Below, piece by piece: positions 8,205-16,400 of a DNA stretch of 64,000 bases. Origin of the DNA: Halobacteriales archaeon QS_4_69_225 (GTDB lineage: Archaea > Halobacteriota > Halobacteria > Halobacteriales > Haloarculaceae); contig PXRL01000026.1 of assembly GCA_003020965.1 (NCBI GenBank), positions 1-64,000 of the forward strand, given 5' to 3'. The notes below the pieces were generated by a model. That model was not told the origin of the DNA. It searched no databases and saw nothing but the letters and a program-made list of their open reading frames with translations. The position numbers and the translations under genes are program-made. Within the stretch, counting starts at the first letter, position 1. Every line of letters starts with the position of its first letter.

Positions 8205-9257
8205 TTACTCGTCGCCGTCCCAGACGGGAGCGGGAACGGCGGGGTACTCGGTGGCGCTCGGGATGCCGGAGGTGCTGGGCTGGCACTCGCCGCCGGAGCA
8301 GTCCACGGTGCCGCCGACGCTACCGAACGGCGCCGCGACGTCGGCCTCTCCGTCGGCCGTCGAGTCGTCACCCCGCACCATCGGGTCGGTCGAGTACTGC
8401 CTGCCGCTGCCGTCGTCGTACGTCACCGAGGGGTTCGTTCCGACATCGCCGGAGTGGACGAGACCGCCGACGTGGCCGTACACCTCGGGTCCGTCGTCCT
8501 CGTCGTCCAGCGTCACCCGGTAGTAGACCCGCACGACGTAGCCGTCCTCGTACTCATCGTTCCTTTTGACGACCATGTCGTACCCGGGGTCGTCCGGCGG
8601 GTTGGACGGGTCGACCGCGGGGTCGTCGGGATCGACGACCTCACACTGGTTCGGCGCCACGCCGATGATGAGGTTCGCGACGCCCTTGGGCGTGATGAAC
8701 GGTACCGGGTCCGGAGCGTCCTCGGGAAGGTCATCCCGGGAGGGTAGCTCCTCGTACGGGACGTTCTCGTTGGCCCGCCCGGGGACGTTCGTGCAGGTCT
8801 CCTCGGGCGGATCGGTGCCGAACTCGACGGTGACCGTCTCGGAGTCGGAGTCGGTTCCGCTGGCGAGGGTGGCGTTGTGGTCGCCGAGGTCGGTGGCCGA
8901 CGTCTCCCAGGTGAAGTTGTACGCGCCGGTCTGACGGGGAGCGAAGCCCCTCTGGTCGACCTGCTCGCCGTCGATGAGGAGCACCACTTTGCCGCCGGTT
9001 TCGGTGTCGATTTCGGCGGTGACGACGAGCGTCTCGCCGGTCTGGACCGGACTGTTCGTGTCGGTGATTCGAACCTGGACGTCGCCGTTGCCACCGGCAG
9101 CGGAGGAGTCATCGGTGACGCCGTCGACGGTGCCGTCGATACCGACGCCGTCGTCGGAACCGATGGCCGCTGCCGCCGGAGCCGCGGTGAACGCGACCGT
9201 CATCATCACCGCGACGAGGCAGGCCACCGTCGTTTTGAGTGCTGTCCGTTTGCTCAT
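8205..9257 (-). CDS. secreted haloarchaeal protein with Ig-like domain, function unknown
   Basis: The 350-residue protein begins at ATG 9257 with a clear Sec signal peptide, MSKRTALKTTVACLVAVMM followed by an Ala-rich cleavage region ending AAPAAAA. The mature N-terminus is Asp/Ser-rich. It is followed by a beta-rich stretch (VQVRITDTNSPVQTGETL to about residue 140) that looks like a CARDB/Ig-type fold seen in haloarchaeal surface proteins. The rest is acidic, with no catalytic motif and no C-terminal anchor. An in-frame ATG at 9305 would add 16 residues ahead of the signal peptide and is unlikely. I do not recognise a specific family. Confidence 0.75.
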   Translation of the reverse strand: MSKRTALKTTVACLVAVMMTVAFTAAPAAAAIGSDDGVGIDGTVDGVTDDSSAAGGNGDVQVRITDTNSPVQTGETLVVTAEIDTETGGKVVLLIDGEQVDQRGFAPRQTGAYNFTWETSATDLGDHNATLASGTDSDSETVTVEFGTDPPEETCTNVPGRANENVPYEELPSRDDLPEDAPDPVPFITPKGVANLIIGVAPNQCEVVDPDDPAVDPSNPPDDPGYDMVVKRNDEYEDGYVVRVYYRVTLDDEDDGPEVYGHVGGLVHSGDVGTNPSVTYDDGSGRQYSTDPMVRGDDSTADGEADVAAPFGSVGGTVDCSGGECQPSTSGIPSATEYPAVPAPVWDGDE

Positions 9258-9445
9258 ACTTATCTTTAATTCACGTGTACTCTTGATTACCTTTTTGCCC
9301 GACATCTACGGGTTTTTAAACCAGAGCGCCGACGCTCTGCCTCTACCGTGTGAGACCGCTACAGTTCCACTCGAACGCGAGCGATCATCCGGCAGTCGTT
9401 CCGAAAGCTTCAATTGTATCACCGGGCAAGCGGATGACGCGACGC

Positions 9446-9520
9446 GGGTTCGTGGTCTAGGTCGGTTATGACACCTCCTTGACATGGAGGAGGTCGGCAG
9501 TTCAAATCTGCCCGAACCCA
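9446..9520 (+). tRNA. tRNA-Val (GAC)
   Basis: The 75-nt cloverleaf has acceptor stem GGGTTCG/CGAACCC with discriminator A at 9520. The anticodon stem is CCTCC/GGAGG around loop TTGACAT (anticodon GAC), and the T-arm is GGCAG-TTCAAAT-CTGCC. No intron is present and CCA is not encoded. A TATA-like CAATTGTATC lies about 28 bp upstream. Confidence 0.97.
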
Positions 9521-9712
9521 CTCCCTTATACGGGGTTTCGGTGGTTCCGGTAGACGGTCGTTTGGTTTTCCCGTCAATTTCTGGAAGTGGTCGGCATGAG
9601 CCAGCAGGCGCGCCGCCGAAGTCGTTCCCGGCCAGGGGAGTCCGACCGCCGCACCGGGGCCGTCGAGGTTCGGTCGTTGCGCGGTCGCCGCGCGTATCCG
9701 GCCCGCGACCGG

Positions 9713-10636
9713 TCAGTCGGCGACGGCCGCCGCGAGCGGCTCCTCGACGTCGAGAAGCTCCGCGCTGCGCTCCCAGAGTCGCTGACAGGCCTCGGCGTCG
9801 GTCGCGTCGGGGTCGGGCGTCCGCCGGCGACACCGCGAGAAGTAACCGCCGGTGACGTCGGCGACCTCGTCGGCGGCGGCGAGGTAGACGACGGTGGCGG
9901 CGCCGTCCGCGACGGAGTCGGCGACCGGGAGCTCGCCGACCAGCTCGCCGAGCTGCGGTACCGGCGCCGGCAGCGTCCGCGAGAACTCGCTGCCGGGGAC
10001 GATGCCGGGATGCAGCGAGTTGGACGTGACCTCCCGGTCGGCCGTCTCGAGCCGGCGAGCCAGCTCCGTCGCGAAGCGGACGTTCGCCAGCTTCGACCGG
10101 CAGTAGGCAGCCCACGAGGACAGTCCCGTCAGCGCCGCGAGGCCGTCGAGCTCCGGCGTCGCGAAGCGGTGGGCAACCGACGCCGTCGTCACGACGCGGG
10201 CGTCCGGCGCGAGCGTCGGCAGCAGCTCCGCCGTCAGCTGGTACGGCGAGAGATGGTTGACGTGGAACGTCCGCCCGACGCCGAGGTCGGTCTCGGAGTT
10301 GTCGTCGAACAGCCCGCCGGCGTTGTTGCAGAGGACGTCCAGTTCGTCGACGGACTCGCGGACGGCGTCGGCCAGCGCGGACACCGCCACCGGCCGCTCG
10401 AAGTCCGCGGCGACGAACCGCGCCTCGCTCCCGCCGGCCTCGATCTCGTCGACGACCGCCTCGCCGGCGGCCTCGTCGCGGCCGTGGACGATTACCTCGG
10501 CGCCGAGCCGGCCCAGCGACAGCGCCGCCGCGCGCCCGAGCCCGCTCGTCGAGCCGGAAACCAGCGCCGTCCGGCCGGACAGGTCGACGTCCTCGACGCC
10601 GGCTTTGGCCTCCGGCGGCCGTTCGGTTCCGAACAT
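9713..10636 (-). CDS. short-chain dehydrogenase/reductase (SDR), retinol-dehydrogenase-like
   Basis: A 307-residue NAD(P)-dependent oxidoreductase of the classical SDR type. The cofactor-binding glycine motif SGSTSGLG is at about residues 27-34, NNAG at about 108, and the catalytic YCRSK with an upstream Ser in TASVAHR. The long substrate loop and the tail beyond 230 resemble the RDH/WW-oxidoreductase-like SDRs that are common in haloarchaea. Substrate cannot be told from the sequence. It lies downstream of tRNA-Val on the opposite strand and upstream of nothing obviously related. Confidence 0.88.
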   Translation of the reverse strand: MFGTERPPEAKAGVEDVDLSGRTALVSGSTSGLGRAAALSLGRLGAEVIVHGRDEAAGEAVVDEIEAGGSEARFVAADFERPVAVSALADAVRESVDELDVLCNNAGGLFDDNSETDLGVGRTFHVNHLSPYQLTAELLPTLAPDARVVTTASVAHRFATPELDGLAALTGLSSWAAYCRSKLANVRFATELARRLETADREVTSNSLHPGIVPGSEFSRTLPAPVPQLGELVGELPVADSVADGAATVVYLAAADEVADVTGGYFSRCRRRTPDPDATDAEACQRLWERSAELLDVEEPLAAAVAD

Positions 10637-10701
10637 ACGGTCGCTTCGGCCGGTCGGTTGATGTAGGCTGCGTCACGCCTCCGACCGGGCGCCGGCGTCC
10701 G

Positions 10702-11022
10702 TCACCTCTCCTCAAGCGCCTCGGCGGTGCCGACGACCATCGAGGGGACGACGAACATGAACAGGTGTTCCTCGAGGGGAATGCCGGCGATCTCGACCCC
10801 GGTCCGGAGCGGGATGTCGAAGATGCCCACCTCGAGGGTGTAGCGGTCCCACGCGTACGCGAAGGGATACAGCACGAGCGAGACGCGCAGCGCCTTCCGG
10901 GTGGAGTTCGTCCGCCGCAGCAGCGCCAGGGCGACGGCCCCCCACAGCAGCTCCGTCACCAGGTAGGTGTACCGGCCGAAGACCGAGATGTCGGGTCGCA
11001 CGGTCCGACTACGCGGAGCCAC
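10702..11022 (-). CDS. lycopene cyclase domain-containing membrane protein (single CrtY-type repeat)
   Basis: The 106-residue integral membrane protein has about three transmembrane helices. The motif GIPLEEHLFMFVVPSMV matches the IPxEExxF signature of the CrtYc/CrtYd half-domain of archaeal and actinobacterial lycopene beta-cyclases. Full haloarchaeal CrtY is a fusion of two such repeats, and this protein has one. It could work as a homodimer, pair with another subunit, or have a separate prenyl-lipid role. The domain assignment is well supported; lycopene as substrate is inference. Confidence 0.75.
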   Translation of the reverse strand: MAPRSRTVRPDISVFGRYTYLVTELLWGAVALALLRRTNSTRKALRVSLVLYPFAYAWDRYTLEVGIFDIPLRTGVEIAGIPLEEHLFMFVVPSMVVGTAEALEER

Positions 11023-11081
11023 GAGTTAGTACCTGGGGGAGTAGTTTAAAGAGTACAGACGGCGAACTCGGGGGTAGAAAG

Positions 11082-12224
11082 ATGAACATCGCAGATATCG
11101 CCACCCGCGAGTACGTCCAGGTGGACGTCGACGAGCGGCTCGGGAAGGTGCGCTCCATCTTCGAGCGGGAGAATCCGAAGGGGATCGTCGTGGCCGACGA
11201 CGGCGACTACGAGGGGATCATCGCGGAGCGACAGCTGTTGCAGTCCCACGTCGAGGACGACGCCAAGGTCCAGGTGCTGGTCCGCAGCGACGTGCCGACC
11301 GTCGAGCGGACCGACGGCGTCCGCGACGTCGCGCGGATGCTCATCGAAGGCGGCGTCAAGCTGGCGCCGGTGTTCGAAAACGAGGAGCTGTGGGGCATCG
11401 TCACCGAGGACGCGATTCTGGAGGCCGTTCTCGAGAACCTGGACGTCCTCACGGTCGAGCAGATCTGCACCGAGGAGATCGTCGCGCTCACCGAGGACGA
11501 CAGCCTCGGGACGGCGATCAACCACCTCCGCGAACACGGCATCTCGCGGCTCCCCGTCGTCGGCGACGACGGCCGGCTGTCGGGGATCGTGACCACCCAC
11601 GACATCGCCGATTTCGCGGTCCGGACGATGGAGCGACAGCACAAGGGCGACCGCTCGGGCGACACCGACCGGATGCTCGATCTGCCGGTGTACGACCTGA
11701 TGTCCAGCCCCGTCGAGACCGTCGAGTTGGACGACAGCGTCCGAGCGGCCGTCGAGCGGATGCTCGACAACGACTACGCCGGCCTCGTCGTCACCCCGGA
11801 CCACGACGACGTCGTCGCCGGGGTCCTCACCAAGACGGACGTCCTCCGGGCGCTGACCTACACCGAAACCGAGAGCATGGACGTCCAGATCACGAACATC
11901 AAGCTGCTGGACACCATCTCCCGGCAGGACATCTACGATGCGGTTACCGAGGTGACGGACAAGTACCGGGACATGCAGGTCCACCACGCCCACGTCCGGC
12001 TCCACGAGCACAAGGAGAAGCTCCGCGGGACGCCGTTGATCCAGTGTCAGATCCGGCTCCGGACCAACCGCGGGCAGGTCGGCGGCACCGGCGAGGGCTA
12101 CGGCGCCGAGACCGCCTTCCACGTCGCCGTCGACAAGCTCGAACGGAACGTCCTCGAGCTGAAGGGCACCCGCGCCGACGCCGAGTACGAGGGCCAGGTC
12201 CTCCGGAAGCTCGGCGAACTGTAG
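11082..12224 (+). CDS. four-CBS-domain protein with C-terminal HPF/RaiA-like domain
   Basis: A 380-residue cytoplasmic protein. Residues 1 to about 265 form four CBS repeats (two Bateman modules), for example ATREYVQVDVDERLGKV at the start, LAPVFENEELWGIVTEDAI and YDLMSSPVETVELDD. CBS modules bind adenine nucleotides in the family. From about residue 267 the tail changes to VQITNIKLLDTISRQDI, VHHAHVRLHEHKEKLRG and AFHVAVDKLERNVLELKG. That tail resembles ribosome-hibernation-factor (S30AE) domains, with the conserved closing AVDKLERxL helix. This suggests energy-sensing control of ribosomes. The CBS call is firm; the HPF-like call rests on reading the motif pattern. It is convergent with radB, 7 bp apart. 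Confidence 0.85.
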   Translation: MNIADIATREYVQVDVDERLGKVRSIFERENPKGIVVADDGDYEGIIAERQLLQSHVEDDAKVQVLVRSDVPTVERTDGVRDVARMLIEGGVKLAPVFENEELWGIVTEDAILEAVLENLDVLTVEQICTEEIVALTEDDSLGTAINHLREHGISRLPVVGDDGRLSGIVTTHDIADFAVRTMERQHKGDRSGDTDRMLDLPVYDLMSSPVETVELDDSVRAAVERMLDNDYAGLVVTPDHDDVVAGVLTKTDVLRALTYTETESMDVQITNIKLLDTISRQDIYDAVTEVTDKYRDMQVHHAHVRLHEHKEKLRGTPLIQCQIRLRTNRGQVGGTGEGYGAETAFHVAVDKLERNVLELKGTRADAEYEGQVLRKLGEL

Positions 12225-12231
12225 TCGGCAG

Positions 12232-12939
12232 TCAGACCTCCTCGTTGACGCCCTCGAGACCCTCCCCGGTGATGCGGAACCGGGCGGTGTCGCCGGCGGG
12301 CCGCGAGCCGTGTTTCTCCAGGGTCGCCCGGCGGTTGCCGGCCCGGAACCGCTCGAGGCGGACCACGACGCCCGTCCAGTGCGTCAGGGTGTGCCCTCCG
12401 AGCGGCCGCACCCGCGAGGAGTCCGACTCGGGGTCGGAGAACACCTGGTTGGTGACGACGACCGCCAGGTCGTGCCGGCGGGCCAACGACAGCAGGTGGG
12501 TGACCTGCTTCGCCACCCGTCGGAGCGACTCGCCGCCGTCGTCGTCGTCGCGCGCGAGCCGGTAGAAGCCGGTCGCGCTGTCGAGGACGATCAGCTCCGT
12601 TCCGGCCGCGAGATCGGCGGCGTCCTGGACGGCCTCCCGCTGCTCGTCGAAGTCCAGTGCGTCCGTGATGATGACGCGGGAGGCGACGTCGTCGACGGCG
12701 TCGACGCCGGCGCCGGCGCCCGCCTCGGCGATCTGGCGGAACCGCTCGACCGACAGCCCCTCCGTGTCGACGTAGAGGGCGGTGTCGCCCGCGGCGGCGA
12801 CCTCGACCGCGGCCGACAGCGCGAGATTGGTCTTGCCGGCCGCCGGCGGGCCGTACAGCTGGGTGACGGCGCCGCGCTCGAAGCCGCCGCCGAGCAGGTC
12901 GTCGACCGTCGTACACCCCGTCGGGATCGGCTCGCTCAC
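12232..12939 (-). CDS. radB: DNA repair and recombination protein RadB
   Basis: The 235-residue archaeal RecA/RadA paralogue has a single ATPase core and no N-terminal helix-hairpin-helix domain, the normal RadB architecture. Walker A is GPPAAGKT (residues 30-37) and Walker B is LIVLDS (about 116-121). GGHTLTHWTGVVVRLER near the C-terminus is a typical RadB feature. In haloarchaea RadB acts as a recombination mediator for RadA. The gene is divergent from a RuvX-like gene across a gap of about 130 bp, so the two may share a promoter region. Confidence 0.95.
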   Translation of the reverse strand: MSEPIPTGCTTVDDLLGGGFERGAVTQLYGPPAAGKTNLALSAAVEVAAAGDTALYVDTEGLSVERFRQIAEAGAGAGVDAVDDVASRVIITDALDFDEQREAVQDAADLAAGTELIVLDSATGFYRLARDDDDGGESLRRVAKQVTHLLSLARRHDLAVVVTNQVFSDPESDSSRVRPLGGHTLTHWTGVVVRLERFRAGNRRATLEKHGSRPAGDTARFRITGEGLEGVNEEV

Positions 12940-13072
12940 ACCGGCAGTTGGCCGCGTACCCGTATAAACCCCGGCAGTTCGTCGCCGGGCGCCGGGCGTC
13001 GACTCGTTCGTCGGCTCTCAACCTGACCCTCGGTCGTCGGGCTTATTGGACCGCGGTCGCATCGTCCCGACA

Positions 13073-13786
13073 GTGATCGTCGTCGCGACGGACGACTTCG
13101 AACTCTATTACGGGGCCGTCGAGGCGCTCCGCGACCGGGACGTCCGGTTCACCACCGTCGAGCCCGGCGCCGAACCCCCCGACGACGCCCGGGTGGCTCT
13201 CGTCGGCCCCGAGGACGAACACCCCGAGGTGGCGACCGTCCGGGCCGACCCGGCCGACCCGCGGCGCGCCGTCGAGGCGGCCGTCGGCGTCCTGCGGGGC
13301 GACGACGGCCGGACCGTCGTCGGGGTCGATCCCGGCGAGCGGCCGGGCGTGGCCGTCCTCAGCGGCGACACGGTCGTGGCCGCCTTCCAACTGCCCGCCG
13401 ACGAGGTCGCCGACCGCGTCGCCGAGGAGGTGGCCGACGCCGCGGACCCGCTCGTCAGGATCGGCGACGGTGCTCGCCTTCGGGGGGCGAAGATCGTCGA
13501 CGACATCGACGCCCCGGTCGAGCTCGTCGACGAGACCGCGACCACGCCGCATCTCGGCGCCGGGGCCCGCGGGATGGGCGACGTGCTCGCGGCGGTCAAC
13601 ATCGCCCGCCGCGAGGGCGACCGCATCGAGGAGCGGGACGTCGAGCCGACCGCCGGCGAGATACAGCTCATCAAGAACCGCTCGCGGGAGCGCAGCGAGA
13701 ACGACCGCGCCATCGACGAGGAGCTGGCGCGGCGGGTCGCCGCCGGCGAGCTGACCGTCGCCGAGGCGCTCGAGCGCCACCGGTAG
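13073..13786 (+). CDS. RNase H-fold (RuvX/YqgF or RuvC-like) protein, uncharacterised
   Basis: A 237-residue protein counted from GTG 13073. That start lies about 26 bp after a TATA-like GGCTTATT, fitting a leaderless transcript; an in-frame ATG at 13046 is the alternative. The N-terminal 75 residues look like a small alpha/beta domain. From residue 82 on, VGVDPGERPGVAV (Asp86), then VELVDETATT (Asp153/Glu154) and GMGDVLAAVNIARR (Asp170) follow the order and spacing of RuvX/YqgF and RuvC acidic residues. The C-terminus is charged and helical. This suggests a nucleic-acid-processing enzyme, plausibly in recombination given the radB neighbour. No experimental function is known to me, and the family call is by motif only. 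Confidence 0.7.
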   Translation: MIVVATDDFELYYGAVEALRDRDVRFTTVEPGAEPPDDARVALVGPEDEHPEVATVRADPADPRRAVEAAVGVLRGDDGRTVVGVDPGERPGVAVLSGDTVVAAFQLPADEVADRVAEEVADAADPLVRIGDGARLRGAKIVDDIDAPVELVDETATTPHLGAGARGMGDVLAAVNIARREGDRIEERDVEPTAGEIQLIKNRSRERSENDRAIDEELARRVAAGELTVAEALERHR

Positions 13787-13804
13787 CGGCGCCGGTGCCG
13801 GCGG

Positions 13805-15127
13805 TCACCGCCGCCGGGCGGCCGCCGCGCGGTCGAGGACCTCCCGGACCGGGACGCCCGCGGCGTCGGCGACCCGGGCGGCGTCGTCGTACTCGGTGCT
13901 GACGTCGTAAACGGTCCCCTCGTCGTCGGTCGCGATCTTAACCGTCACCTCGAAGCGCTCGCCGCCGAACTCGACCTCGACGGTCTCGAAGCGCCGGTCG
14001 GCGACCCAGCGGTGGCCGACGGCGGTCTCCCGGACGCCGAGGGTGCCGGTTTCCTCGGCCAGCCGGCGGGCGACCGCCTCGACGCGTTCCGGCTTCGTGA
14101 TGACCTTCACGAGGTGGCCCGGCCGGGATTTCTTCATCGTCGCCGGCAGGATCGTGACGTCGCGGGCGCCGGCCTCCGCGAGGCGCTCCTGGAGGCCGCC
14201 GAGGACCTCCGGCGTCGCGTCGTCGAGGGTGGTCTCCAGCACCCGGATGTCGTCGCGCTCGAGCCGACCCGTCGCCTCGCCGACCGTCGCCCGCAGGACG
14301 TTCGGGCGGTCCTCGAGGGACTTCCGGCCGGCACCGTAGCCCGCCGCCGCGACGTCCATCGACGGCAGCGAGTCGACGCCCTTGGCGAACCGCGCGAGAA
14401 CGGCCGCGCCGGTCGGCGTCAGCAGCTCGGTCTCGACCGGCCCGCCCTCGAGCCGCCAGTCCGCCATCTCGGCGAGGTAGGCGACCGCCGGCGCCGGGAC
14501 GGGGTAGACGCCGTGGCTCATCGACACCTCGCCGCCGCCGGCGGCGACGGGCGCCGTCACCACCCGGTCGACCCCGAGGTCGTCGACCAGCAGCGCCGCC
14601 CCGACGACGTCGGCGATCGCGTCGTCGGCGCCGACCTCGTGGAAGGCCGTCTCCTCGAGGTCCGTGCCGTGGACCCGCGCCTCGGCCTCCCCGAGCAGCC
14701 GGAAGGTCGCCGTCGCGTCCGTCTCGACGCCTTTCGGGAGGCCCATCGCCTCGACGATCTCGACGCACTCGGCGTAGCTCCGGTGGGGGCCGTGGCCCTC
14801 GGCGTGCGTGTGGTCGTGGTCGTCGTCGGCGTGACTGTGTTCATGACCGTGGTCGCCGCTATGCGCGTGGCCGTCGTCGGCAGCGTGGTCGTGGTCGTCG
14901 TCGGCGTGCTCGTGGTCGTGGTCGCCGGTGCCGTCGTCGCCGTCGACGAGGACGTCGACGGTCGTCGCCTCGATGCCGTTCGTCGTGGTTCGGCCGACGC
15001 GGTACGCGACGTCGAGGGCGTCCTCAACCGGCGCGAGGACGCCGGGGTCGGCGCCGGCGGCGACGAGGGCGCCGAGGATCATGTCGCCGCTGGCGCCGGT
15101 GCGGCCGTCGAAGGCGAGCGTTCGCAT
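13805..15127 (-). CDS. larC: nickel-pincer cofactor biosynthesis protein LarC
   Basis: LarC inserts nickel into the pyridinium dithiocarboxylate cofactor of lactate racemase-type enzymes. The 440-residue protein starts LAFDGRTGASGDMILGAL, the classic family N-terminus. It contains AFHEVGADDAIADVVGAA, GVYPVPAPAVAYLA and LLTPTGAAVLARF, and it is a continuous LarC1-LarC2 fusion with no programmed frameshift. Residues 70-120 form an extreme His/Asp-rich insert (DHDHEH-type repeats) likely to buffer or deliver nickel. larA, larB and larE are not in the window. The next gene on the other strand is a zinc alcohol dehydrogenase, with no evident link. Confidence 0.93.
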   Translation of the reverse strand: MRTLAFDGRTGASGDMILGALVAAGADPGVLAPVEDALDVAYRVGRTTTNGIEATTVDVLVDGDDGTGDHDHEHADDDHDHAADDGHAHSGDHGHEHSHADDDHDHTHAEGHGPHRSYAECVEIVEAMGLPKGVETDATATFRLLGEAEARVHGTDLEETAFHEVGADDAIADVVGAALLVDDLGVDRVVTAPVAAGGGEVSMSHGVYPVPAPAVAYLAEMADWRLEGGPVETELLTPTGAAVLARFAKGVDSLPSMDVAAAGYGAGRKSLEDRPNVLRATVGEATGRLERDDIRVLETTLDDATPEVLGGLQERLAEAGARDVTILPATMKKSRPGHLVKVITKPERVEAVARRLAEETGTLGVRETAVGHRWVADRRFETVEVEFGGERFEVTVKIATDDEGTVYDVSTEYDDAARVADAAGVPVREVLDRAAAARRR

Positions 15128-15225
15128 GGGTGTACCGGGGGGCCCGCGACGAAAAGTCGTGCGGTCGGGGTGGGGCTACTTCCGGCTCCTCCATGTTTAA
15201 CCCTCGCCGGACCCCCGTGTCGACC

Positions 15226-16266
15226 ATGCGCGCAGCCATCTACCGTGGCCCCGGCGACATCGCCGTCAAGGAGGTCCCGAAGCCCGAGATCGAGGCGCCG
15301 ACCGACGCCATCGTCCGCGTGACCCACACCGCAATCTGCGGATCGGACCTGTGGTTCTACCGCGGCGAGAGCGACCGCGAGGCCGGCTCCCGCGTCGGCC
15401 ACGAGCCGATGGGAGTCGTCGAGGCGGTCGGCGACGACGTGCGGTCGGTCGAGCCCGGCGATCGCGTGTTCGCGCCGTTCGTCGTCAGCTGCGGTCGGTG
15501 TGAGTTCTGCCGGACGGGCCTGCACACCTCCTGCGTGAACGGCGACTCCTGGAACGGCGACAACGGCGGCGCACAGGGCGAGTACGTCCGGTCGCCGCAC
15601 GCCGACGGCACGCTCGTCCGGGTGCCGGACCGGTACGCCGACGACGAAGACGCCCTCCGGTCGCTGCTACCGCTGACGGACGTGATGGGGACGGGCCACC
15701 ACGCCGCCGTCAGCGCCGGGGTCGGCGCGGGCGACACGTGCGTCGTCGTCGGCGACGGCGCGGTCGGCCTCTGTGCGGTGCTCGCGGCCCGGCGACTCGG
15801 CGCCGAACGCGTCGTCGCCGTCGGCCACCACGAGGACCGCCTCGAACTCGCCGCGGCGTTCGGCGCCACGGAGACGGTCGCCGAGCGCGGCGAGGCCGCC
15901 GTCGAGCGGGTTCGGGAACTCACCCACGGCGGCGCCGCCCACGTCATGGAGTGCGTCGGTGCGGCCTCGGCGATGGAGACGGCCATCGAGGTCTGTCGGC
16001 CGGGCGGCACCGTCGGCTACGTCGGCGTCCCCCACGGCGTGACCGACGAGGGACTGGACATCTACGCGATGTTCGGCGACAACATCACCCTGCGGGGCGG
16101 CGTGGCGCCGGTCCGCGCCTACGCCGAGGAGCTGAAAGCGGACGTCCTCGGCGGGACCTTGGACCCGTCGCCGGTGTTCACGAAGACGGTCGACCTCGAC
16201 GGCGTCCCGGAGGGCTACCGCGCGATGGACGAACGCGAGGCGGTGAAGGTGCTGGTGAAGCCGTAA
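15226..16266 (+). CDS. zinc-dependent medium-chain alcohol dehydrogenase
   Basis: The 346-residue MDR-family oxidoreductase starts at ATG 15226 (MRAAIYRGPGD). Catalytic zinc ligands are suggested by AICGSDLW and GHEP. The structural-zinc loop CGRCEFCRTGLHTSC has all four Cys, and the NAD(P) fold carries GDGAVGL. The protein resembles glutathione-independent formaldehyde or general alcohol dehydrogenases, but the substrate cannot be read off. A longer in-frame start at 15130 overlaps the larC start region and is rejected. The stop codon abuts the right end of a TnpB element. Confidence 0.9.
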   Translation: MRAAIYRGPGDIAVKEVPKPEIEAPTDAIVRVTHTAICGSDLWFYRGESDREAGSRVGHEPMGVVEAVGDDVRSVEPGDRVFAPFVVSCGRCEFCRTGLHTSCVNGDSWNGDNGGAQGEYVRSPHADGTLVRVPDRYADDEDALRSLLPLTDVMGTGHHAAVSAGVGAGDTCVVVGDGAVGLCAVLAARRLGAERVVAVGHHEDRLELAAAFGATETVAERGEAAVERVRELTHGGAAHVMECVGAASAMETAIEVCRPGGTVGYVGVPHGVTDEGLDIYAMFGDNITLRGGVAPVRAYAEELKADVLGGTLDPSPVFTKTVDLDGVPEGYRAMDEREAVKVLVKP

Positions 16267-16267
16267 A

Positions 16268-16400
16268 CTACCCTACCTTACTCCCTCGGCGTGGTCTGAG
16301 AGAGCGAAGCTCTCTCGTCATCACGAGACGGCTTCGCCGTCTCGAACGACTACGCGCCTCGGTCCTTGAGGGGAGGGCTTTGATGTGGACTCCCGGCAAT
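16268..16400 (-). ncRNA. right end of TnpB element, predicted omega (re)RNA scaffold
   Basis: Directly 3' of tnpB on the same strand lies a structured segment with AAAGCCCTCCCCTCAAGGA and two strong hairpins, GAGACGGC-GAAG-CCGTCTC and GAGAGAGCTTCGCTCTCTC. It closes with GAGGGAGTAAGGTAGGGT, which can pair back to the CCCTCCC. This is the usual place and form of the TnpB guide-RNA scaffold in IS200/IS605-type elements. The guide would be read from the bases just beyond, in the 3' end of the alcohol dehydrogenase gene. The exact ends are inferred. Confidence 0.6.

Noticed and set aside
9446-9520. tRNA-Val as integration site of a genomic island
   Set aside because: No duplicated 3' tRNA segment or integrase gene was seen in the window.
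9306-10715. Open frame covering the tRNA-Val gene and the SDR gene
   Set aside because: It reads through a tRNA and out of frame through the SDR; low-complexity Arg content.
14800-14945. Short repeated units that might be a tandem repeat or CRISPR-like array
   Set aside because: The units are the GTG/CAC codons of the His-rich part of LarC. They have no regular spacers and are fully explained as coding sequence.
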